This document shows positions 54,395 to 62,737 of a DNA stretch of 64,000 nt, piece after piece (the first letter of the stretch is position 1; the number at the start of each line of letters is the position of its first letter). The notes below the pieces were generated by a model. It was not told the origin of the DNA, made no database searches, and saw only the letters and a list, made by a program, of their open reading frames with translations. The translations under genes and the position numbers were made by a program. Source of the stretch: Methylococcus sp. EFPC2 (GTDB taxonomy: Bacteria > Pseudomonadota > Gammaproteobacteria > Methylococcales > Methylococcaceae); the NCBI RefSeq assembly GCF_016925495.1, contig NZ_CP070491.1, positions 3,286,001 to 3,350,000 on the forward strand, read 5' to 3'.

Positions 54395-54913
54395 TTATTC
54401 CTCACTCCCCTTCGCAACGTCTTCGGGCTTCGGAGCCGAGGCGAGCGACTGCAACAGGGCCGGATCCTTGATGACGTTGGCGATCAACTGTTCCGCTCCG
54501 GTCTTGCCGTCCATGTAAGTGATCAGGTTGGCGAGCTGGGTACGTGCCTCCAGCAACTGGCGCAGGCCATCCACCTTGCGCGCCACCGCCGCGGGTGAAA
54601 AGTCGTCCATGCTTTCGAAGGTGATGTCGACATTCAGGTTACCCTCGCCACTCAGCGTATTGGGTACTTGAAAGGACACTCGAGGCTTCATGGCCTTCAG
54701 CCTCTCGTCGAAATTGTCGACGTCGATCTCCAGCAATTTCCGGTCGGTCACCGGTGCCAGAGGTTCCGCCGGTTTGCCGGAAAGATCGGCCAGCACGCCC
54801 ATCACGAAGGGAAGCTGAACCTTTTTTTCCGCGCCATAAAGCTCCAGATCGTATTCGATCTGCACCCGGGGCGCCCGATTGCGGGCGATGAATTTTTGAC
54901 TGCTTTCCGCCAC
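54395..54913 (-). CDS. tssB: T6SS sheath small subunit TssB
   Basis: 172 residues. VQIEYDLELYGAEKKVQLPFVMGVLADLSG and FDERLKAMKPRVSFQVPNTLS are family signatures, and the C-terminal part (LANLITYMDGKTGAEQL) is the TssB helix region. It pairs with TssC to make the sheath. The N-terminal segment is where TagJ would bind. It lies directly ahead of tssC. Confidence 0.96.
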   Translation of the reverse strand: MAESSQKFIARNRAPRVQIEYDLELYGAEKKVQLPFVMGVLADLSGKPAEPLAPVTDRKLLEIDVDNFDERLKAMKPRVSFQVPNTLSGEGNLNVDITFESMDDFSPAAVARKVDGLRQLLEARTQLANLITYMDGKTGAEQLIANVIKDPALLQSLASAPKPEDVAKGSEE

Positions 54914-54955
54914 GTTATTGCCCTCCTAAAGAATTAACCACGTAAAACGCTTGCC

Positions 54956-56011
54956 TTATTTGTTCGTATCGTCGGCATCCGGGCCTTTGATCACAGCGAT
55001 CTGCGACAGCCCGTCCGGCGCCAGATCCTTCAGGATCTCCACGAAATCCTTTTGCACCAGCCGCTTGGCCCGTTGCAAGAACAGGGGTATCGGGCTGGAC
55101 GGTTCGAACTTGGAATAGTAGTCGCAGATCAGATTCAGTGCGCGGATCACATCCTGCCTGTCGTTGATCGCATCCAGCTTCCCGGCTTTGGCTTTAGCCT
55201 CGACGGCCGCGGGCGCCTCCTCCACGCCGGCTTCGGCCGTGGCGATGCTTTCCGCATCGTCACCCCGGGCCGACAATTGTTCCCGAAATATCTGCCGGAT
55301 CTCCTTGAGCGAAGCAGCCAAAGGCGCAAAGCTCGGAGCGTTGCCGATGCCAACCCGATCGGTGACGTAGGCCTCGATGAGTTCCAGGCTCGCAAGCATG
55401 CTGCCCAGATCGCCCTCGGCAGCCCGCAGCGATTCGATCCCGGTTTCGAGAAACGCGGCTTCGATGTTGGCCAACTTGGGCTCTTCGCTACCGTCGGTCG
55501 GCGCGGGCAACTTACCCGTGGCGATCTGCACATCCCGCAGCGAATAGCGGCCTATCGCGCGCGACTCGACGATGGGAACGGAGGCGAGCGGACGCAACAC
55601 CGACTCGAAGTCGCACAAGGACATGAGCAGATTGACGCGCTGAGTCGGATCGTTGTCGTCGTCGGGATCGAGCTGGGGATGCAGGGTCTCCCAGAAGTCC
55701 ACGACCGACCCCCGCAGCAAATCCAGTCCGTCCCGCAGGCCGGACAAGCCATGCTGATGCAGCAGCGCGCGTATGAGGTCGAGCATGGGGCGCAAATCGC
55801 GCGTGCGCCGCAGCAAGGCCTCGGACTCCTTCTGCACCTCCCGCCAATTCGGCGGCTGGGCCGGCTCGATGCGGTTGCCGATCTGCTGCTCCGGCGTACC
55901 CTTGGCCTTCTGTTCGAGCGCGATGAAAGCCGCGTCGTATTCCAGATTGTCGCCGCTCGGCGCATCGGGCGAGATGTCCTGCAGCAAGCTTGCAATGTCT
56001 AAGATGCCCAA
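54956..56011 (-). CDS. tssA: T6SS baseplate/sheath-tail protein TssA
   Basis: 351 residues with an ImpA N-terminal domain: GILDIASLLQDISPDAPSGDNLEYDAAFIALEQKA, then NWREVQKESEALLRRTRDLRPMLDLIRALLHQHGLSGLRDGLDLL. The C-terminal part ends with SPIPLFLQRAKRLVQKDFVEILKDLAP, typical of the shorter TssA type. TssA primes and caps the tail tube/sheath. It is the first gene of the tssABC block and follows a 321-bp noncoding gap. Confidence 0.94.
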   Translation of the reverse strand: MGILDIASLLQDISPDAPSGDNLEYDAAFIALEQKAKGTPEQQIGNRIEPAQPPNWREVQKESEALLRRTRDLRPMLDLIRALLHQHGLSGLRDGLDLLRGSVVDFWETLHPQLDPDDDNDPTQRVNLLMSLCDFESVLRPLASVPIVESRAIGRYSLRDVQIATGKLPAPTDGSEEPKLANIEAAFLETGIESLRAAEGDLGSMLASLELIEAYVTDRVGIGNAPSFAPLAASLKEIRQIFREQLSARGDDAESIATAEAGVEEAPAAVEAKAKAGKLDAINDRQDVIRALNLICDYYSKFEPSSPIPLFLQRAKRLVQKDFVEILKDLAPDGLSQIAVIKGPDADDTNK

Positions 56012-56332
56012 AACCTACTCCTGCTTGTAAATGCTTGGTGGAAAATTCACTGGCTGGCTCACCGTTTTCCACGGGTCATCAATCATTGGTCAATTCTTGT
56101 GCCAGCCTTTGAGTCCTTGCTCGTTATCCTACCCACGCCATTGTTTTAATTCGCTTTTAGCCGTGGCACCCATGAAGATTCGAGCTGGCGACAATGCGCG
56201 GGCCGGTAAAAATGACGACGATATATCGTTTGTTTACCATCCGTCGTAGTTTCCGTTGGCTCCCCAGCGCTTGTTTGGGAGCCCGTCCTGCATGGCATCG
56301 CTGAGTGGGCTCTGCTACGGCCGGCCTGTCCG
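56012..56332. other. Noncoding gap upstream of tssA
   Basis: 321 bp between the end of the TagF-PppA gene and tssA, AT-richer than its flanks. It is the only gap of this size between T6SS genes on the minus strand before the terminator upstream of hcp, so it is the likely promoter region for tssABC. I did not find a confident promoter. Confidence 0.5.
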
Positions 56333-57826
56333 TCACACGTACTCCGCGATCGCCACCGTGACGTTATCGCGTGCGCCCCGCTCTTCCGCACGCCGCACCA
56401 AGCGTTGCGCGATGCCCTGCGTGGCGTCTTCTCGAAAGATCGCTTCGATATCAGCCTGGCTCAGCTCCTTATCCAGGCCGTCGCTGCAGAGCAGGAACAC
56501 GTCGCCGGGCTCCGCCTCGAAGCGGCCGGATTCCAGCGTCAGTTCCTGGTCCGCGCCGATGGCGCGGGTGATGACATTGCAGTGCATCTGATCGGGCAAT
56601 TCGTCGTACAGGGAATGGTCGCGCGTCAATTGCTCCAGTCTGCCGGCGCGGTACCGGTAAAGCCGGCTGTCGCCGGCCCACAGAAACGCGCAGCGGCGAC
56701 CCTGCGCCAGCAAGACCACCACCGTGCTGCCTATGATCCGGTCCTCGCCCTGCATCCGGGCCAAGCGGCACAGATCCCCGTTTACCCGCTGCAGGCTGGC
56801 CGCGACGGTGCTGACGTAGGTTTCGATGGTCTCGGCCGGCGGCAAGGCAGCCAGGGCATCCACGATGGCCTGGCTCGCCACGTCGCCCGCGTGATGTCCC
56901 CCCATGCCATCGGCGACCACCCACAATCCCGCTTCGGGACGCAGGAGCAGGGCGTCTTCGTTGATCTTGCGCCGATTGCCCACCACGCTGAGCCCGTCCG
57001 ACCGCCACTGCGATCCGTTCGCGGCCGGCAGGCTACGCGACGCCGCCGATACGGGATCCGGCGCCGGGGCGGACTCGGCCGGACGCTCCACCCGCCGGCT
57101 GCTCAACACCCAGCCCCGCTGATCCCAGCGCCCCGTCATCAAGGCAGAGTAGCCGTCCAGCGGGGGCAAGCCCTCGCACACCAGCAGGGAAGCGGGGATG
57201 TGATCGGAGCCGGCGGTGCCCCAGTAACTGTTCAAGGGCAGAAATTTGTCCAGCAGGCTCGCGCTCAGTCCCATGAAAGCCGCGCCCAGCCCGTGCAGAT
57301 CGTCCATGCCGATATGAAACGCGAGCTTGCCCCGGCCTTCTCCCCTGGCTTGCCTCCCCCCGTAAGCCTCGCCGGCCGGCAGGAATTCGGGCAGGGCGAG
57401 CGCTTGCAAGCGGGCATCGAATTCATCCAGCACGAAGCCGTCGTCCAGCCCGGAAAGCGCCAGGCGCTCCAGCGCCTCGAACCAGGGACATGCGGGATCG
57501 AACAAATACGGCAGCACGCCGCGATTTTCCACGGGTGCGGCCAGGGTCAGCGGAAAATAGCGTCCCACCCGGTCGACGCTGGGCATGAGGATGCCGGCCC
57601 AGGCGGTGTCGCCGCAAAGCCCGGGACTGAGGGCGAAGCGCCAGATCGGGCTGGTCAGATAAAAATCCAGCCAATTCGAGCCGAGTTGCTCGCGGCTTAC
57701 CGAGATGGCGCTTTGCAACCATTGATCCCAAGGCGCGACGAAGCTTCTGGGCAGGCGGCGTGTGACGAAATCGCCCAGCAGCGGCAGTTTTCCGTAAAAG
57801 CCCGGCGCTACGGGCGTGCTCGTCAT
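56333..57826 (-). CDS. TagF-PppA fusion, T6SS post-translational regulator
   Basis: 497 residues from ATG 57826 (ATGA overlap with the tssM stop; an in-frame ATG five codons upstream is also possible). Residues about 1-150 are the TagF domain (GFYGKLPLLGDFVTRRLPRSFVAPWDQWLQ), which represses T6SS. The C-terminal half is a PP2C phosphatase: NEDALLL, VVADGMGGHHAGDVASQ and LLCSDGLDKELS supply the metal-binding Asp residues, all intact. In P. aeruginosa PppA reverses the phosphorylation of Fha1 by PpkA; a fused TagF-PppA is known in Agrobacterium. The kinase and Fha are not in this window. Confidence 0.93.
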   Translation of the reverse strand: MTSTPVAPGFYGKLPLLGDFVTRRLPRSFVAPWDQWLQSAISVSREQLGSNWLDFYLTSPIWRFALSPGLCGDTAWAGILMPSVDRVGRYFPLTLAAPVENRGVLPYLFDPACPWFEALERLALSGLDDGFVLDEFDARLQALALPEFLPAGEAYGGRQARGEGRGKLAFHIGMDDLHGLGAAFMGLSASLLDKFLPLNSYWGTAGSDHIPASLLVCEGLPPLDGYSALMTGRWDQRGWVLSSRRVERPAESAPAPDPVSAASRSLPAANGSQWRSDGLSVVGNRRKINEDALLLRPEAGLWVVADGMGGHHAGDVASQAIVDALAALPPAETIETYVSTVAASLQRVNGDLCRLARMQGEDRIIGSTVVVLLAQGRRCAFLWAGDSRLYRYRAGRLEQLTRDHSLYDELPDQMHCNVITRAIGADQELTLESGRFEAEPGDVFLLCSDGLDKELSQADIEAIFREDATQGIAQRLVRRAEERGARDNVTVAIAEYV

Positions 57827-60800
57827 AGCGACTCCGGACAACGGAAGGCCTGCAACTCCGCGAGGTTGAACGGATTGTTGACGCTACCCGCGCGCAGCTC
57901 GTAACGCGCCGTGTAAGTTTCCAGCCGGAAGGTCAGATTGAAGCGGTCCGGCAACACGGTTTTTTCCACCGTCGCTTCGTCGAGCGCGCGGAACCAGGCC
58001 CAGGGGCCTTCTTTCGAGCGGCTGAGCTGGCGGCCGTCCAGGGTTTCGAAAACCAGGCGCACGCCGGCGTTGGTCGCGGGCCCCGGCCACTGGAACTTGA
58101 CCACCTGTTCGGGGCCGTGGCGGTAGACGGTTTCCTGGCCTTCCACGCTCAGCCGGAAAGTGGCGACGTTGTTGTCGAGCGCCAGCGGTTTCAGCTCGAA
58201 CTGGACTTGCGGAACCTGTCCGCCGCCAGGGAAAAACGCATCGCGGATGCGGGACGCGTTTTGGAACTGGCGAATGGCGGCGGGCGACAGCCCCAGCGAC
58301 TGGTTGTCCATCTGCAACTGCCGCCATTCCGGGCGGGTGGTGTCGATGAAGGTTTTCAGATTGGTTTGAAAGAACTGGTCGATTTGCCCGTTGGGCGCAA
58401 AAAACTGGGTGAAATCGGCCAGCAGCGCTTCCTGCGCGGCCGCCCTGTTGAAGGGGTAACGGCCGGCGAAGGCGGTCTTGCACTGCGCGGCCACGCCGGT
58501 CTTGAGCATCTCATTCAATTGTCCCTTGGCGCCCGACAGCGTCTGGCTCCAGCCGAACTGGGTGAGCGACTGCAGCCAGGTCTTCAGAGGCTCGGGCAGG
58601 CGGGAAAACTCCATCTGCGCCTGGCGCAACTGGTCGGCGCTGGCGCCGCTCACCCGGTTCGCGGCGGTTTTCAGAGCCTGGTCGCCGCTGCTGGCGGCGC
58701 TGCCGATTTGCAGCACGAAATCGTGCAAGGCGCCCAGGGTGGCCAGCGTGGCGTTCAGCGGCGCGGGTTTGTCGGGGCCGCCGCGCACCAGGACGTTGAG
58801 CCCTTCGAAATAGTTTTCCACGCTGCGGGCCGGATCGACCCCGGCCCCACTGTCCAATCCGCTCGCCTGCTTCGCCAGGGCCAAGAGCTTCTGCGTCTGC
58901 TCATCCGGGGCGACGGCCGGCTTGCCCGGAATCTTGGCGAGCAGGTCCGCCGCGGCTGCCGAGAGCTTGCTCAGCGAGGTGTTTTTCTCCACGGCCTCCA
59001 GCAGCGGTCTCAGCGGCGTGTCCGGACGCGCGAGCACGTCCAGCACTTCCACGGTCTGGTTGATGCTCTGGGCCGGTCGCAGCTTCAGGCTGCTCAACAG
59101 CCCGCTCCAGGCTTTCTGATAGTCGCCCAGATAGAGCTTCTTGAAGTCCTCGTGCAGCCGGCCGATCTCCGCGGGGTCGACCACGGCCTGCTTGCCCAGC
59201 ACCCAATTTTGTTCAACCGCTTCCCGGATATAGCCCAGGCTCTTCTTCAGGAAAAGTTCGGTGTAACCGTAGGCGCTGTACAGGCCCGGCACCACGACCG
59301 TAGCGAGATCCTTGCCGTCGGCCGAGGCGAACACCTTGGCTCCGCTGGGCCCCAACAGTTCTGCGACTTTAACATCGTGGGCATGGTCGACCAGGGCCTC
59401 GGTCTTGAAGCGGCCGTAGAGCTGCAGAACCTGGGGCACCTGGGTCAGCTTGGCCCGCACCGCGGCGACGAAGTTTTCATCCACCGGCGCCGGCTCCAGT
59501 TCGAGCTGCAGCAGATTGCCGAGGTGCGTGCTTAGCCGCGCCTGTACATCGGGTTCGGTGGCATAGCTTTTCTCCCAGTCGATCTTGACCCAGGGTGCCA
59601 CGACTTTAGCATCGAGGCGCTGCGGGTCCGCCAGCATGAGATAAACCTTGAGCGTCTGATACAGCAACTCGGGGCTCGCCGACTCGTCGCCTTGCATGCG
59701 CTCCTGCTGGCGCAGGATCACCGCGGGGCGGAAATAGTCTCGGAGCAGGCCCTCGTAGGCATGATTGGCCGCGGCCTGCAGCTTATCGCCCTGGTAAAGA
59801 CCGAACCCCATCAGCCAGCCCGGATCCTTGTAAACATCGCGAGCGGCGAGCAAAGCATCCAGCCGGGGCAGCAGGACCTTGAACCGGGCACGCGCGGCGG
59901 AGCCCCACTGTTCCTCGTCCCGCACACCGTTCGCCGCGCCCAGATGGTAAGCCTTCAGGACCGGGAGCTGTTCCTCGACCCGCGCGATGGCGGCCTGATT
60001 GCGCGCATAGCTCACCGCCCATAAGGCGATCAGGCCCGCCGCGAACAGCAGGACGCCGGCGTAGGCACCGACCTGGATGAGCTGGTGACGCCGCTCGACC
60101 CGCGGGTCTATCCCCGCCAGACCGGCCTCGCCGAAAATCACCTCCTTCAACAACCGCGTCAGGAAGAAACTCTTGCCCCGTCCGCTGTACACCGGCTGGA
60201 TCTGGCGGTCCAGGCGGAATGCGCCGGCCAGGATGCCCATCACGCGGTCTATGGGCGTGCCTTCCTGGGTGCCGCTGGTGAAATAGACACCGCGCAGCAA
60301 AGCTTGCCGGTCGTAGCGGTTCGCCGCGAAAGCCGCTTGCAGAAAGGCCGTCATGGCCGGCTTCAACAAGCCCATCTGCTGGGGATAATCCAGGATCAGG
60401 GCCCGCCGTTGCACGTCGCGCTCGTCCTGGACCCGCTTGAACGTGCGCTTGTTCAAGCGCTGCAGCAGTTCGTCGTAGGCCGTCTCGAACAACAGTGCGC
60501 AATCGGCGGGCCGATCCGGATCTTCGGCCGGGAAGGTTTCGCCCCAGACCTGCGCCCGCTCGTCCTGGGACAAATCGGCGAAGAAATCGGTGAAGCCGGC
60601 CACCAGGTCGGTCTTGGTGAACAGCAGGTAGATCGGCAGGCGTACACCCAGGGCCTCGTACAACTCCTGCACCCGCCGGCGGATGGCGGCGGCGTGCAGT
60701 GCTCGCTCCTCTTCGGTCTGCAGCAGCAGATCGTGCAGGCTCAGCGTGACCAGCAGGCCGTTCAGCGGCCGGCGCGGACGGTATTTCTTGATCAATCCCA

Positions 60801-61428
60801 AGAAGCTCAACCAGGCCGCCGCATCCACCGCTTGATGGCTGTCCTGAGTGGTGTAACGTCCGGCGGTATCCAGCAACACCGCTTCGTCGGTGAACCACCA
60901 GTCGCAGTTGCGCGTGCCGCTCACGCCGCGGACCGCATGTTTGCCCAGCCGTTCGGCCAGGGGAAACTTCAGCCCGGAATTGATCAACGCGGTGGTCTTG
61001 CCGGAGCCCGGCGCCCCGATGATGGCGTACCAGGGCAATTCGTACAGGAACTGCTTGCCGTCCGCCCCCTTGGCGCGCGATTGCTTCAGCACTTCGAGCG
61101 CTTCGGCAAAGCCGCGCTGCAAGGTCTCGGCTTCTTCTTCGGTGGCCTCCGCCTCGACCGACTTGCCGGCTTCCGCGCCGCTGGCGGCCAGTTCGTTCAT
61201 CAAGCGGCCGTCCTTGCGGCCGGCCTGGATTTGCCGAATCAAACGGTAGATGACCCAGGCCACCACCACGAAGGCGATGGTCAGGCCGCGTGCCAGCGCC
61301 GACTCCAGCGGCACGGTTCCGGCGATGGCGATCAGCGGCCCCGCGAACCAGATCAGTGCGGCCAGGGCCAGCAGCCCCAGGAACTGGATCACCCAGGGAT
61401 TCTTGAAAAAAGCGATTATCCGGCTCAC
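57823..61428 (-). CDS. tssM: T6SS membrane complex protein TssM (IcmF)
   Basis: 1201 residues from GTG 61428. Two N-terminal membrane helices (about 12-37 and 45-64), a cytoplasmic GTPase/ATPase-like domain with intact Walker A GAPGSGKT (138-145) and DxxG-type VLLDTAGRY, then a third helix near residue 450 (AGVLLFAAGLIALWAVSYA), and a large periplasmic part. TssM with TssL and TssJ forms the trans-envelope channel. The Walker motif is present, unlike in some TssM proteins. It lies between tssL (7 bp) and the TagF-PppA gene (overlap). Confidence 0.96.
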   Translation of the reverse strand: MSRIIAFFKNPWVIQFLGLLALAALIWFAGPLIAIAGTVPLESALARGLTIAFVVVAWVIYRLIRQIQAGRKDGRLMNELAASGAEAGKSVEAEATEEEAETLQRGFAEALEVLKQSRAKGADGKQFLYELPWYAIIGAPGSGKTTALINSGLKFPLAERLGKHAVRGVSGTRNCDWWFTDEAVLLDTAGRYTTQDSHQAVDAAAWLSFLGLIKKYRPRRPLNGLLVTLSLHDLLLQTEEERALHAAAIRRRVQELYEALGVRLPIYLLFTKTDLVAGFTDFFADLSQDERAQVWGETFPAEDPDRPADCALLFETAYDELLQRLNKRTFKRVQDERDVQRRALILDYPQQMGLLKPAMTAFLQAAFAANRYDRQALLRGVYFTSGTQEGTPIDRVMGILAGAFRLDRQIQPVYSGRGKSFFLTRLLKEVIFGEAGLAGIDPRVERRHQLIQVGAYAGVLLFAAGLIALWAVSYARNQAAIARVEEQLPVLKAYHLGAANGVRDEEQWGSAARARFKVLLPRLDALLAARDVYKDPGWLMGFGLYQGDKLQAAANHAYEGLLRDYFRPAVILRQQERMQGDESASPELLYQTLKVYLMLADPQRLDAKVVAPWVKIDWEKSYATEPDVQARLSTHLGNLLQLELEPAPVDENFVAAVRAKLTQVPQVLQLYGRFKTEALVDHAHDVKVAELLGPSGAKVFASADGKDLATVVVPGLYSAYGYTELFLKKSLGYIREAVEQNWVLGKQAVVDPAEIGRLHEDFKKLYLGDYQKAWSGLLSSLKLRPAQSINQTVEVLDVLARPDTPLRPLLEAVEKNTSLSKLSAAAADLLAKIPGKPAVAPDEQTQKLLALAKQASGLDSGAGVDPARSVENYFEGLNVLVRGGPDKPAPLNATLATLGALHDFVLQIGSAASSGDQALKTAANRVSGASADQLRQAQMEFSRLPEPLKTWLQSLTQFGWSQTLSGAKGQLNEMLKTGVAAQCKTAFAGRYPFNRAAAQEALLADFTQFFAPNGQIDQFFQTNLKTFIDTTRPEWRQLQMDNQSLGLSPAAIRQFQNASRIRDAFFPGGGQVPQVQFELKPLALDNNVATFRLSVEGQETVYRHGPEQVVKFQWPGPATNAGVRLVFETLDGRQLSRSKEGPWAWFRALDEATVEKTVLPDRFNLTFRLETYTARYELRAGSVNNPFNLAELQAFRCPESL

Positions 61429-61435
61429 GCGCGCT

Positions 61436-62731
61436 CTACCTGATGAGTATGTCCACGCGCCGGTTCAGGGCGCGATGCTCGGGTGTATCGTTGGGCACCA
61501 GCGGCTCGCCGTCGGCCCGTCCTTCCGCACGCACTTGGGCGCCCAGGGCGACGAGGATGTCGGCCACGTGTTTGGCGCGCGCCGTGGACAGGTGCCAGTT
61601 GGAAGGAAAACGGGCGGAGACGATGGGCTTGTCGTCGGTATGGCCGGTGACCAGCACGGCATCGCGCCCGGTCGCCACTTCCTGGCCTATCTTGTTCAGC
61701 ATGGGCAGGAATTCCTTCTTCACCTGGTCGCTGCCCGAGGCGAATGAATTGCGGATGCGCAGGGTGTGATCGTCGATCACTTCCACCCAGTCCTTGGCGA
61801 TCTCCGGCGCCAGCAGGACTTTGAAGCGTTCGGCGCGGCCGGGGGCGGGCTTCTCGACGGGCGGCGGCGGAGGGGGCAAAGGCTCGGCGGTTTTGATCTC
61901 GGCGCGGGACAGGGCAAACAATTCCTTGTAAGCGGGATCCGACGCGCCGTTGATCGCCAGGGCGAAACCCAGATAGACCAGGATCAGCAGCGCGCCAGCC
62001 ACGGCGCCTACGACCCATAGCGGCACGTAACGGATCAGCGCGTTGCGCGCGTCCTTCAGGCCCTGCCAGCGGGGCGACAATTCGCGCTCGTAATCGCCGC
62101 GCACGCGCTGGATCAGTTGATAAAGCTCGATGCGCGTCTGTTCGAGGGCATTGAGCCCGTTCGCCATGATGCGGTGCTTGCCCTCGAAGCCCAGGCTGAC
62201 GCAGAGGTAGAACAGTTCCAGCAGGTAAAGGTTTTGCGCCGGCTGGCGAACCAAACCCGCCAGGATCTGGAAGAACTTTTCCCCGCCCCAGGCTTCCTTG
62301 TGGAAGAGGATCAGCAGGCTCTGATGCCCCCAGATGCTTTGCGCGCCCCAGGGCGTGTTCAGTATGGTTTCGTCCAGCAGGCAGCAGAGGATGTAATTGG
62401 CGATGCGCACCTGATCCTGCGGTATGCCCTGCTGCAAGACCTTGTTTTCGAAGGTCCGCAGTTCGTTGACCAGTTGCTGCTGCAACTCGGATATGGCTCC
62501 GTGGGAGGCCGTGTTGCGCAGCCGGGCGCTCAGCGACAGCAGCGACAGCGCGGCGGTAACCAGGGGGTTCTCGCCGAACAGCGCCAGGCGCTGCGCATCC
62601 AGTTCCGCCGTGCCGATGGGCGGTGCGGCCGGCGCAGGCGCGGCATCGGGCCGGCGGCGGCCGCCCGGCATGGGCCGGATGATGGTCTTGTCTTCGTCGC
62701 CGTAAGGCGCGAATGGATCGTCTTGACTCAC
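61436..62731 (-). CDS. tssL: T6SS protein TssL with OmpA-type C-terminal domain
   Basis: 431 residues. The DotU domain (about 50-240; YILCCLLDETILNTPWGAQSIWGHQSLL and LELFYLCVSLGFEGKHRIM) is followed by one transmembrane helix (VGAVAGALLILVYLGFALAI, about 235-255), a Pro-rich periplasmic linker (PLPPPPPPVEKPAPG), and a C-terminal OmpA/MotB domain (VTGHTDDKPIV, LSTARAKHVADIL, LNRRVDILI). This is the evolved TssL that binds peptidoglycan itself, so no separate TagL anchor is needed. Confidence 0.95.
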   Translation of the reverse strand: MSQDDPFAPYGDEDKTIIRPMPGGRRRPDAAPAPAAPPIGTAELDAQRLALFGENPLVTAALSLLSLSARLRNTASHGAISELQQQLVNELRTFENKVLQQGIPQDQVRIANYILCCLLDETILNTPWGAQSIWGHQSLLILFHKEAWGGEKFFQILAGLVRQPAQNLYLLELFYLCVSLGFEGKHRIMANGLNALEQTRIELYQLIQRVRGDYERELSPRWQGLKDARNALIRYVPLWVVGAVAGALLILVYLGFALAINGASDPAYKELFALSRAEIKTAEPLPPPPPPVEKPAPGRAERFKVLLAPEIAKDWVEVIDDHTLRIRNSFASGSDQVKKEFLPMLNKIGQEVATGRDAVLVTGHTDDKPIVSARFPSNWHLSTARAKHVADILVALGAQVRAEGRADGEPLVPNDTPEHRALNRRVDILIR

Positions 62732-62737
62732 GGTGTC

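Noticed and set aside
56089-56104. Sigma-54-like site TGGCAC-N5-TTGAC upstream of tssA on the minus strand
   Set aside because: The -24 half fits, but the -12 half lacks the required GC (TTGAC instead of TTGCA/T). Suggestive only.
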